From assembly GCA_020720115.1 (NCBI GenBank), contig DYPD01000015.1, positions 1 through 46,198 of the forward strand: a stretch of 46,198 bases of DNA, given 5' to 3'. The notes under the pieces are model-generated. The model worked only from the letters and a program-made list of their open reading frames with translations. It did not search any database and was not told the origin of the DNA. Shown piece by piece: positions 39,011-46,198 of this stretch. Origin of the DNA: Thiomargarita sp. GTDB lineage: Bacteria > Pseudomonadota > Gammaproteobacteria > Beggiatoales > Beggiatoaceae. Position numbers and translations under genes: made by a program. Numbering within the stretch: position 1 is the first letter of the stretch; every line of letters begins with the position of its first letter.

Positions 39011-41458
39011 ATGTACCAATTCATGGAGAACCTGATGGTCAATTTCCGCGATCTGCCGATTCGCTACAAGCTGACCCTGATGACGCTGTTTATCAGCGGA
39101 ACTATCCTGCTGTTGAGCAGCAGTGCTTTTGTCACCTACGATTTATTGCAACTCAGGAAAAACTTACACAATGATATTGCGGTCACTGCCACCATGTCTG
39201 CATACACCACTTCAGGTCCATTGGGCTTAGGTTATCCTGAAGATGCTGGACAATTTTTAATCGCTTTGCGCGCTAACCCGCACATACTCGCTGCACGGAT
39301 TTATCAAACGGACGGTCAGGCGTTTGTCACCTATCAACAGCGCGATCTGGCACAACAGATCATTTATACGCGCACCAAAGTCGCTCTGCTGGAATTGCTC
39401 ATGGAGCAAAGCTTTCGCTTTGAAGACAGTGAAAAAGAAGATTTGCGGCAATTTTTCAAGGCTCAGGATCAACTGTTTTTAACCCATGACATGCAGCAGA
39501 AACTCCAAGTTTTTCTGCGCAATAAAACCAACCTATTACCCGCAGCACTGGCGCAAGATTTGGCTTACTTGTTGGCACAGCAGCAGCGTCTTTTGCCAGA
39601 GACGCTGCCCCAAGCGCAATTAGCACAGGCAACCCGCATAGGTACGCAACACCTGTATTTTGCACAAAGCATTGCGGATATAGAAGAAGGGGTCGTCCGC
39701 TACGACAAACCCATAGGTCACTTGCTGCTGGTGGTGAATTTGAGCGATTTATACGAGCGTATTCGCTGGTATTTATTCATCGCCCTGAGCATAGTGCTGG
39801 GCGCCACTGGTTTGGCGCTGTGGCTGACTTCGCGCTTGCAAAAGCTCATAGTGCAACCGATTCACACTTTATCAGACCTGACCCACCAGGTTTCTACCGA
39901 TAAAGACTATAGCCTGCGCAGTCACTACCAGAGTGGTGACGAATTAGGCGTCTTGTCTAGTGGACTGAATGCCATGCTCAACGCCATTCAAATGCGCGAC
40001 GAACAGCTTGCCAAACACCGCGACCAACTAGAGCACACAGTGGCAGAACGTACCGCAGAACTGAAAAAAGCCAATCAGCAGTTGACCTATCAAGCGTTTC
40101 ATGATGCGCTGACCAACTTACCCAACCGTGCGCTGTTTGTGCAACAGGTTGAGCAAGCCATTAAACATGCCAAAGAACAAGAACATGCGCTGGCGATGTT
40201 GTTTATTGACCTGGATCATTTCAAATACATCAACGATACCCTAGGGCATTCCGCGGGCGACCGCATTTTGCAAGAAGTTGCCAAACGTCTGCTGTCTTGC
40301 ACACGCCAGCCAGAAGACCTGGTAGCACGGTTAGGCGGCGACGAATTTACCGTGCTCTTGCGCAATGTCAAAGAACCGCTCAATGCCGGCATAGTGGCGG
40401 GCAAAATTTTACGCGCACTGGCGTTGCCGTTCCGTTTCAATGTACAGGATTTGTACGTCACGCCCAGCATCGGCATCAGCATTTATCCTGATGACGGCGA
40501 TGACGTAGGCACACTGATGCGCAACGCCGATACCAGCATGTACGTTGCCAAACAGCAAGGGCGCAACAATTACCAGTTTTACACCGCTGGCGCTAATACT
40601 GCTTCAGCCAATCGCCTTAAACTGGAAAACAAATTACGCCAAGCCATTGAATTTAACGAGTTTGAGGTCTGGTATCAACCGCGCTTCGACCTCAATAACG
40701 GACAACTGGTCAGCGCCGAAGCCCTCATACGCTGGCGCAGCCCCGAACAAAAATTAGTGCCGCCCGCTCAATTTATTCCGCTGGCTGAAGACACCGGACT
40801 CATCATTCCCATCGGCGAAAAAGTGCTGCGCGCCGCTTGCGAAAACAACCTGCTGTGGCAACACCCGCAACAGTCGCCCGTAGAGGTTTCAGTCAACCTG
40901 TCTGCACGGCAATTTGTACAAGAAGACCTGTTAAGCAAAATTGACAAACTCTGCAAAGAAACCGGCATGAAACCAGAACTGCTGGAACTTGAACTGACCG
41001 AAAGCTTAATCATGCCTAAAGCCTCCGACACCATAGAAACCCTGCGGGCGCTGAAAGAAACTGGCGTTAAAATCTCCGTAGACGATTTTGGTACGGGCTA
41101 TTCCTCGCTCAGTTACCTTAAGCGTTTTCCCATTGATATTTTGAAGATAGATCAATCCTTTATCTACGATATTGGCATGGATTCGGACGATACCACGCTG
41201 GTGACCGCCATTATCGCAATGGCACACAAGCTCAATCTTAAAGTGGTTGCTGAAGGTGTAGAAACTCAGCAACAGCTTGATTTCCTGCGCCTGCACCAAT
41301 GCGACTATGTGCAAGGTTTCCTGCTCGGCAAACCGATCCCCGCTAAAGCCTTCAAAATCCTCATTGATCAGCGTTGCGACATTGACAGCTACCGCCTCGC
41401 AGTCCGCGAACTGCGCCACAGCGGTGAAGAAGACTGGTTAAAAGAGATCGAATATTGA
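39011..41458 (+). CDS. CHASE8-HAMP-GGDEF-EAL c-di-GMP turnover protein (YfiN/TpbB-like)
   Basis: 815 residues. ATG 39011 begins the frame; ATG 39035 has a better ribosome-binding site (GGAG, 6 bp) and may be the real start. Helix one (LTLMTLFISGTILLLSSSAF) and helix two (about 254-273) flank a periplasmic CHASE8 domain (IAVTATMSAYTTSGPLGLGY), which holds an inserted Gln/Leu-rich helical segment of roughly 90 residues. HAMP, GGDEF (DALTNLPNRALF, RLGGDEF intact) and EAL (SAEALIRWRSP, DDFGTGYSSLSYLKRFP, EGVETQQQL) follow. At the inhibitory site QPED replaces RxxD. Unlike classic YfiN it has an EAL domain, so it could also degrade c-di-GMP. It follows the YfiR-like gene by 95 bp. Confidence 0.92.
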   Translation: MYQFMENLMVNFRDLPIRYKLTLMTLFISGTILLLSSSAFVTYDLLQLRKNLHNDIAVTATMSAYTTSGPLGLGYPEDAGQFLIALRANPHILAARIYQTDGQAFVTYQQRDLAQQIIYTRTKVALLELLMEQSFRFEDSEKEDLRQFFKAQDQLFLTHDMQQKLQVFLRNKTNLLPAALAQDLAYLLAQQQRLLPETLPQAQLAQATRIGTQHLYFAQSIADIEEGVVRYDKPIGHLLLVVNLSDLYERIRWYLFIALSIVLGATGLALWLTSRLQKLIVQPIHTLSDLTHQVSTDKDYSLRSHYQSGDELGVLSSGLNAMLNAIQMRDEQLAKHRDQLEHTVAERTAELKKANQQLTYQAFHDALTNLPNRALFVQQVEQAIKHAKEQEHALAMLFIDLDHFKYINDTLGHSAGDRILQEVAKRLLSCTRQPEDLVARLGGDEFTVLLRNVKEPLNAGIVAGKILRALALPFRFNVQDLYVTPSIGISIYPDDGDDVGTLMRNADTSMYVAKQQGRNNYQFYTAGANTASANRLKLENKLRQAIEFNEFEVWYQPRFDLNNGQLVSAEALIRWRSPEQKLVPPAQFIPLAEDTGLIIPIGEKVLRAACENNLLWQHPQQSPVEVSVNLSARQFVQEDLLSKIDKLCKETGMKPELLELELTESLIMPKASDTIETLRALKETGVKISVDDFGTGYSSLSYLKRFPIDILKIDQSFIYDIGMDSDDTTLVTAIIAMAHKLNLKVVAEGVETQQQLDFLRLHQCDYVQGFLLGKPIPAKAFKILIDQRCDIDSYRLAVRELRHSGEEDWLKEIEY

Positions 41459-41467
41459 TTCAGTGGG

Positions 41468-42034
41468 CTAAAGCCGAGTGAACTTTTCTGGATACTTAGG
41501 TGTCACACTGTTATAAAAATCATAGAGTTGGCGCAGGTCTTTTTCCATGTCGTCACTGGTGTGCAACACCCCCGCAATACCCGCTTCTTTTTTTGCGTAA
41601 TCTAAATAGCCCAGAGCAATGGGCACTTGAGCGTTTTTAGCCAGATGGTAAAAGCCCATTTTCCAGCGTTTTACCGCGCTGCGCGTGCCTTCTGGCGTAA
41701 TCATCACGACTAAGGTGGGTTCTTGGCGAAACAACTGGCTCATGGTCTCCACCATCGTATTGCGCGTCGTGCCTGCATGTTTGGGCGTGCGATCTATGGG
41801 AATTGCGCCTAAGCGTTCAAACAGGGTTTTGAAGGGAAAACGCACCCACTCCTGTTTGATGGTAAAACGTACTTTTAGCCCCATTTGATCATAAGCTGCC
41901 ATAGCGTAGATGAGGTCCCAATTACTGGTGTGGGGCGCAGCAATGAGCACGCATTGAGTCACTTCTTTAGGCAGCACCGGACCGACTTTCCAGCCGTGCA
42001 GCTTGAATAACCAGCGACAAATACTTCTAAACAT
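41468..42034 (-). CDS. Acyltransferase of the PlsC-like (1-acylglycerol-3-phosphate acyltransferase) superfamily
   Basis: 188 residues from ATG 42034, preceded by AAGGA at 8 bp; the frame extends to 42106 but that part overlaps the divergent hemH start. The acyl-transfer motif is APHTSNWDLIYAM (His and Asp as H-x4-D), followed by FTIKQEWVRFPF, LGAIPIDRT and TPEGTRSAVKRWKMGFYHLA. These are the four blocks of the family, in the short soluble-looking form often seen in sulfur bacteria and Bacteroidetes. The likely reaction is transfer of an acyl chain to a lysophospholipid or similar; the acceptor is unknown. It is convergent with the GGDEF-EAL gene (9 bp). Confidence 0.88.
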   Translation of the reverse strand: MFRSICRWLFKLHGWKVGPVLPKEVTQCVLIAAPHTSNWDLIYAMAAYDQMGLKVRFTIKQEWVRFPFKTLFERLGAIPIDRTPKHAGTTRNTMVETMSQLFRQEPTLVVMITPEGTRSAVKRWKMGFYHLAKNAQVPIALGYLDYAKKEAGIAGVLHTSDDMEKDLRQLYDFYNSVTPKYPEKFTRL

Positions 42035-42067
42035 AATTTTTATCCTTTTTTGAGGTTGAGAAACGCG

Positions 42068-43204
42068 ATGAGCCCATTTCGCCAGCCGCTGTATACCCAT
42101 TCCCAAACACCGATCACCGGCATTTTGCTAACTAACTTAGGCACGCCGCAAGCTCCCACGCCAGCGGCGTTGCGGCGCTATTTAGCCGAGTTTTTAAGCG
42201 ACCGGCGGGTTGTGGAGCTACCGCGCTGGCTGTGGTGGCTGATTTTACACGCAATTATTCTGCGTGTGCGTCCAGCGCGTTCAGCACGCGCCTATAAAAA
42301 AATCTGGACGCCGGAAGGTTCGCCGCTGTTGCAGATTGCGCGGCAGCAAGAAGCCGGTATTCGCACCCGCTTGGAACAGGCTTTTTCTGGTGCAGTAGCG
42401 GTAGAATTGGGAATGCGTTACGGGCAGCCATCCATACAGCAGGCATTGGAGCGTTTGCGAGCAGCGGGCGTGAATCGCTTGCTGGTGTTGCCGCTGTATC
42501 CGCAATATTCCTCGGCAACCGTCGGTTCAACTTTTGATGCGGTCAGTCGCACATTGCAGACTTGGCGCTGGCTACCAGAACTGCGTTTTATCTCTCATTA
42601 TCATGAAGATAGCGGTTATATTCAGGCGCTGGCTGAAACAATTCGCAGCTATTGGCAACAACACGGGCGCCCGGATAAATTGCTGCTGTCATTTCACGGC
42701 ATTCCTCAGCGTACCTTTTTAGCCGGCGATCCTTACCATTGCGAATGTCACAAAACCGCTCGTTTAGTCGCAGAGCAGCTAGAACTCGCCGAAGGCTTCT
42801 GGCAAGTCACCTTTCAATCCCGCTTTGGGCGCGAGGAATGGCTAAAGCCCTACACAGACCATCAACTGCAAGCCCTGGGTGCAGCGGGTGTCAGGCGGGT
42901 TGACCTGGTATGTCCCGGCTTTTCCGCCGATTGTTTGGAAACCCTAGAAGAAATTGCGCATGAAAACCGTGCGCTGTTTCTGCAAGCCGGCGGACAGGCA
43001 TTTCATTACATTCCGGCGCTGAATGCCGACCCTGCGCACCTGGACGCGCTAACGCAGTTAATTATGCGCAACACGCAAGATTGGCTGGCAGACGCCAATG
43101 CGCAGGCGCAAACGACAACAGCCAAACGCATTGAGCGAGCACAGGCATTGGCAGCGCAACTGGGTATTGTTGAGCACTCTAATCAACCGAGCTTAAAACA
43201 ATAA
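42068..43204 (+). CDS. hemH: Ferrochelatase
   Basis: 378 residues from ATG 42068. It inserts Fe2+ into protoporphyrin IX, the last step of haem b synthesis. Family segments: GILLTNLGTPQAPTPAALRRYLAEFLSDRRVVELP, WTPEGSPLL, VLPLYPQYSSATVGSTFDAV, the catalytic histidine in LLSFHGIPQRTF, DPYHCECHKTARLVAEQL, FQSRFGREEWLKPYT and CPGFSADCLETLEEIAHE with the proton-shuttle glutamate. The C-terminal 30 residues (NAQAQTTTAKRIERAQALAAQLGI) form an extra charged tail. It is divergent from the acyltransferase, with 33 bp between their starts, so the promoters overlap the coding ends. Confidence 0.96.
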   Translation: MSPFRQPLYTHSQTPITGILLTNLGTPQAPTPAALRRYLAEFLSDRRVVELPRWLWWLILHAIILRVRPARSARAYKKIWTPEGSPLLQIARQQEAGIRTRLEQAFSGAVAVELGMRYGQPSIQQALERLRAAGVNRLLVLPLYPQYSSATVGSTFDAVSRTLQTWRWLPELRFISHYHEDSGYIQALAETIRSYWQQHGRPDKLLLSFHGIPQRTFLAGDPYHCECHKTARLVAEQLELAEGFWQVTFQSRFGREEWLKPYTDHQLQALGAAGVRRVDLVCPGFSADCLETLEEIAHENRALFLQAGGQAFHYIPALNADPAHLDALTQLIMRNTQDWLADANAQAQTTTAKRIERAQALAAQLGIVEHSNQPSLKQ

Positions 43205-43344
43205 CCAAGCGAAGCAAGAAGGCAAAAACGGTTGCACCTTATGCCCTTCATCTTTCCTTCCTGCATTTTTGCTCATTGAGCCTACTGATAGGGTTTACTA
43301 CAATAGTTGACCGCAAGGATGAACACCACTCGGCGGTATCTTCA

Positions 43345-43363
43345 ATGCGTAACATCAGTCAAT
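43345..43363. repeat. Solo copy of TGCGTAACATCAGT repeat end
   Basis: TGCGTAACATCAGTCAA matches the right end of the MITE-like element at 45905-46001. It lies upstream of the compositionally foreign TonB receptor. Confidence 0.6.
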
Positions 43364-43387
43364 TATACTCAAACTACTGGATTTTTT

Positions 43388-43419
43388 GGATTTTTATAAA
43401 TAAAAGTTTATAAAAATCC
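43388..43419. repeat. AT-rich perfect palindrome
   Basis: 13-bp arms GGATTTTTATAAA/TTTATAAAAATCC surround TAAAAG. Similar sequence (TACTGGATTTTTATAATAAAAA) occurs after the DUF29 gene near 22236. It could form a hairpin or bind a dimeric protein. Confidence 0.75.
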
Positions 43420-43441
43420 TATGCTTAGCAAAAAATACCAG

Positions 43442-43461
43442 CTTGACAAGCTCAGTGAACG
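43442..43461. repeat. CTTGACAAGCTCAGTGAACG repeat
   Basis: The cleanest copy in the window of the dispersed repeat seen at 22366-22418, 34171-34190 and 46161-46180. Confidence 0.7.
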
Positions 43462-43628
43462 GCGGGATGGTTGCGTGTGTCCAGTTATACCTTTGGTATT
43501 TCTTGCCGCGGTTGCAGGATTTCTACGTTATGTTTTATCACAGTGTAACACCAGCAATTGAGCTAGATAGCGTAATGCACCATTTCGATATGCCGACTGC
43601 CCCGCTTTTGCGAAAGGAATCCTTTCCC

Positions 43629-45692
43629 ATGCTGCCCCGTTTTCTTTCCCTCTGCCTGCTGGTCTGGCCGCCCTTCGCTGTCAGTGCGCAAGACATTGAT
43701 ATCCTTATCCTGACCCGTCTGCCGCTGGAGGATTTGTTCAACGTGGAAATCACCACCGCCAGCAAAACCCTGGAGCGGGCCGATCAGGCACCGGCCACGG
43801 TGTATGTGTTTACCGCCGAGCAAATCGCTGCGCTGGGTTTGCGCGATCTCAAGGAGGTGCTGGCGCTGGTGCCGGGGGTGGATACCTCCGATAACCATTT
43901 CTTTCTGCAAGGCGGCCAGCGCGGTTTCATGGGGCCGTTTTCGCAATCGTTGCTGCTGGTGGACGGGCGCGAGATGAATAATCTGATCGCCGGGGAAACC
44001 TTTATTTCCGAGCAGTTCCGCACGCACAATATTCAACAGATCGAAATCATCGCTGGGCCGGGGTCGGCGCTGTACGGGGCGAATGCGGTGGGCGGGGTGA
44101 TCAATCTGATTACCCGTTCGGCTGCGGACACGCAGGGTGCGCGGGTTGGCGTGAATTACGGGAGTTTCGATACGCGCAGCGTGGATGTCACTTTCGCTGG
44201 CGAGGATAATGGCTGGAAATACGCTGGATCGTTGGCGCGCTATGACAGCGGCGGCGAGGATTTTTCCGAGTTTCTCTCCACCCCCGCGCTGGCCTCGCCA
44301 GCAGCGGAAAACAACGCCTACCGCCATCTGCCGAAAGAGTACGGCTACGCCAACGACAGCGACGCCTTGCCGATCAGCCTGTCGCTGGAAAAATCCGGGA
44401 TTTACACCGGCCTGGAATATTACCGCAACCGCTCCGGGCGCGGCACCGCTTCGATTCAGTGGGATTACACCCGCTCCGAGGATGAGCGGGAATTATTGAT
44501 GAATTACCTGGGCTATCACTTGCCCTCGCTGTGGCAGGGCAAGCTGGATGTGCGCTTGGAATACCGCCATTACTGGGAAAAGTTCTGGGGCAACCACACC
44601 GAATCCACCGGCGCGCTGGAAGACCCCGACAGCGGCGAGCTGATCACCGAAGGCGCGACGCTGGACGATGTGGAAAACTTTCGGGGCTATTACAGCAATC
44701 AGCGCAGCAAGGGTTCGCGCAAGCACATCGCGCTGATCGAAGGGATTTACCGGGCCGATAAACACACCGTGGTGGCGGGGTGGGATTATGAACACAGCGA
44801 CATCACCGGCGCGGCCTGGTCGCGCACCGACGGCCCGCACCCCGAAGTCGGCGCGGGGCAAACACTGCCGGAGTTCCGCAACTGGAAAACCGGCCTGTAC
44901 GGGCAATGGCAGAGCAAACTGGCCGACGACCGCCTGAGCCTGACCCTGGGCGCGCGCCTGGCTGCGCACCAGCGTTACGACGCTGCCCTGCTGCCGCGCG
45001 GCGGCCTGGTCTGGCAGGCGCGCCAGGGGACGCTGTTCAAGCTGCTGTACGGCGAATCTTTCCGCGAGCCGGTGGTGTTCGAGTTGTCGAGCAACCCGGA
45101 CATCCAGCCGATGCGCATGAGTACCTGGGAACTGGCCTGGCACCAATACCTGGGGCCGTATTTCAAAAACGAAGCGGTGGTGTTCCTCAACCGCGCCAAA
45201 AATCGCATCGTGTCCGACGATGTGCTGGCGATTGCCAATGGCGGTACGCTGGAAGCGCAAGGCTTTGAAAACGTGCTGCATTTCAACTACGGCCCGCTCA
45301 CCGGCTGGCTGAATTACACCTATATGGACACGGTGCGCGCCACGGATCACGACGTGACCAGCGAGGTCTACGACATTCCCCGGCACAAGGTCAATCTGGC
45401 GCTGATTTACCACCTGGCTCCGCACACCACCCTGGGCCTGGTGGGGCGCTTGCGCAGCGCAGCGGATACCGAGGACCAGGACAGCATTTGGCGCATCGGC
45501 GGTTACACGGCCTGGGATATGACCTTGCGCCGCGAGGGAGTGGATTGGCTGAGCGGCAAGGCAGCAGTCAGCCTGAGCGTGAAAAATCTGTTTGACCGTG
45601 CCTATTATCACCCGGAGCCACGCGACGCCAACGCGCTTCAGCATCCGCAGGAAGGGCGCAGCTTGTGGCTGCGGGTGGAGTGGGGGATGTGA
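43629..45692 (+). CDS. TonB-dependent receptor of foreign composition
   Basis: 687 residues from ATG 43629, which begins a normal signal peptide (MLPRFLSLCLLVWPPFAVSAQ); the frame is open to 43443 but the added 62 residues do not look like a signal. Plug domain: LEDLFNVEITTASKTLERADQAPATVYVFTAEQI, LKEVLALVPGVDTSD, LLLVDGREMN, IQQIEIIAGPGSALYGANAVGGVINLITRSA. The barrel ends with LWLRVEWGM, ending in methionine rather than the usual terminal aromatic. The family resembles colicin-I/vitamin-B12-type receptors; the ligand is unknown. Sampled lines are about 60% G+C with strong third-position G/C, against about 50% around it, which suggests horizontal acquisition. Repeats lie on both sides. Confidence 0.92.
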   Translation: MLPRFLSLCLLVWPPFAVSAQDIDILILTRLPLEDLFNVEITTASKTLERADQAPATVYVFTAEQIAALGLRDLKEVLALVPGVDTSDNHFFLQGGQRGFMGPFSQSLLLVDGREMNNLIAGETFISEQFRTHNIQQIEIIAGPGSALYGANAVGGVINLITRSAADTQGARVGVNYGSFDTRSVDVTFAGEDNGWKYAGSLARYDSGGEDFSEFLSTPALASPAAENNAYRHLPKEYGYANDSDALPISLSLEKSGIYTGLEYYRNRSGRGTASIQWDYTRSEDERELLMNYLGYHLPSLWQGKLDVRLEYRHYWEKFWGNHTESTGALEDPDSGELITEGATLDDVENFRGYYSNQRSKGSRKHIALIEGIYRADKHTVVAGWDYEHSDITGAAWSRTDGPHPEVGAGQTLPEFRNWKTGLYGQWQSKLADDRLSLTLGARLAAHQRYDAALLPRGGLVWQARQGTLFKLLYGESFREPVVFELSSNPDIQPMRMSTWELAWHQYLGPYFKNEAVVFLNRAKNRIVSDDVLAIANGGTLEAQGFENVLHFNYGPLTGWLNYTYMDTVRATDHDVTSEVYDIPRHKVNLALIYHLAPHTTLGLVGRLRSAADTEDQDSIWRIGGYTAWDMTLRREGVDWLSGKAAVSLSVKNLFDRAYYHPEPRDANALQHPQEGRSLWLRVEWGM

Positions 45693-45734
45693 GTGGGGCG
45701 GCAGTAAAAATGTCTGAATCAGGATTTTCAGAAT

Positions 45735-45896
45735 AGACTTGTTGCGCCTATAAAACAAGAAAAATCAATGTCTTATAAAAAGTGCTTTGGCTTGATGACT
45801 ATGAAAAATCAATGGCTTAGCTGAAATCTGAAAAATTTGGAGTCAGTTATATTCTCGAACTCCGCATTTTTACTGGATTTATGTCGCAACAAGTCT
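45735..45896. mobile_element. Possible 162-bp MITE-like element
   Basis: Perfect 12-bp terminal inverted repeats AGACTTGTTGCG/CGCAACAAGTCT bound a non-coding segment that contains direct copies of AAAAATCAATG(T/G)CTTA. No transposase is present. Confidence 0.55.
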
Positions 45897-45904
45897 AATT
45901 AAAG

Positions 45905-46001
45905 AACTGACCTTACGCAGAGCGACGGTAGCATGGGCTTCCGTGCCCATGCGCACGGGGACGGAACCCCGTGCTGCCGTGCATACTGCGTAACATCAGT
46001 T
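45905..46001. mobile_element. 97-bp MITE-like palindromic element
   Basis: Terminal inverted repeats AACTGACCTTACGCA / TGCGTAACATCAGTT (13 of 15 match) enclose two GC-rich hairpins (CATGGGC..GCCCATG and CACGGGG..CCCCGTG). A solo end lies at 43345-43363. Confidence 0.65.
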
Positions 46002-46017
46002 AAAGAATTTACAATCA

Positions 46018-46062
46018 GGTAGGGTGGGCAATGGGCAACGAAAAAATGTTGCCCACCCTACC
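46018..46062. repeat. GGTAGGGTGGGCAA palindromic repeat
   Basis: Perfect 14-bp arms GGTAGGGTGGGCAA/TTGCCCACCCTACC with a 17-nt loop. Confidence 0.8.
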
Positions 46063-46097
46063 CGCCTGGTTACTCATATAAAACCCGTAACCCGTAA

Positions 46098-46136
46098 GGC
46101 GGATAAGGCGCGTCTGTTTGCGCCGCCATCCGCCAT
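46098..46136. repeat. GGCGGAT..ATCCGCC palindromic repeat
   Basis: The arms GGCGGAT/ATCCGCC enclose a second pairing GGCGC/GCGCC; hairpin-forming and GC-rich, in non-coding DNA. Confidence 0.65.
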
Positions 46137-46160
46137 CTCGGAGCTTCCGAATGTCGCATA

Positions 46161-46180
46161 CTTCGGCAAGCTCAGCACAA
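46161..46180. repeat. CTTCGGCAAGCTCAGCACAA repeat
   Basis: A variant copy of the dispersed CTTCGACAAGCTCAG-type repeat. The sequence after it, to the window end, shows nothing further. Confidence 0.55.
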
Positions 46181-46198
46181 GTGACGCTATCGCTTATG

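Noticed and set aside
43563-44327. Minus-strand open frame of 254 codons
   Set aside because: Also an antisense shadow of the GC-rich receptor gene, with no recognisable protein features.
44493-45758. Minus-strand open frame of 421 codons
   Set aside because: Antisense shadow of the GC-rich TonB receptor gene; composition is Gln/Arg/His-rich without domains.

Overview
The window is chromosomal DNA of a Gammaproteobacterium. MoaB, DapD, ErpA, MurU, CcoI and GlgB all read as gammaproteobacterial types. Next to each other lie a TusA-type sulfur carrier and a DsrE2-type protein, which are typical of sulfur oxidisers. Uma2 and DUF29 proteins, a NACHT/pentapeptide/FGE protein and many palindromic repeats recall filamentous sulfur bacteria (Thiotrichales/Beggiatoaceae-like). 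That placement is an inference; the sequence itself fixes only the class with confidence. Base composition looks near 50% G+C, except for one clearly richer gene (43629-45692) and one very AT-rich gap (25415-25840).

Layout. 1-3511 (minus strand): a sigma-54 activator with a Cys/His-rich PAS domain, a PAS-GGDEF protein and a truncated saccharopine-dehydrogenase-like protein. 3730-4694: a small DUF2892 membrane protein, then a tRNA operon Pro(UGG)-Arg(UCU)-His(GUG) with a near-consensus promoter and an intrinsic terminator; the Arg gene is split by a 292-nt group I intron. 4702-11180: sucB, a very large exported beta-propeller-like protein, moaB and a membrane protein with a degenerate GGDEF domain. 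11867-17959: glgB, a LOG-family enzyme, a small conserved protein, erpA, a Uma2 nuclease-like protein and zwf. 18320-22233: tusA, a DsrE2-like gene and a GAF-SpoIIE phosphatase in one tight cluster, then dapD and a DUF29 gene. 22465-28446 (minus): a frameshifted NACHT-pentapeptide-FGE gene overlapping murU, an AT-rich gap, a VanZ-like gene, tRNA-Thr(CGU) and dxs. 28825-35897: aceF, a TonB-dependent receptor, an inositol-monophosphatase-family gene and a CcoI-type copper ATPase. 36294-43204: an unrecognised gene, leuC, a YfiR-like plus CHASE8/GGDEF/EAL pair, an acyltransferase and hemH. 43629-45692: a second TonB receptor of different composition. 45693-46198: a pile-up of several palindromic or MITE-like repeats.

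How the genes fit together. Most are housekeeping: glycogen and pentose-phosphate metabolism (glgB, zwf), the E2 subunits of two 2-oxoacid dehydrogenases (each without its E1 gene beside it), lysine and leucine synthesis, isoprenoids, haem, molybdopterin, Fe-S insertion and peptidoglycan recycling. Overlaid on these are several c-di-GMP or other signalling genes. The most unusual parts are the self-splicing-type intron, whose guide sequence pairs with the tRNA anticodon; palindromic repeats inserted in frame in two proteins; a multidomain NACHT-FGE gene with a frameshift; and the compositionally foreign TonB receptor flanked by repeats.
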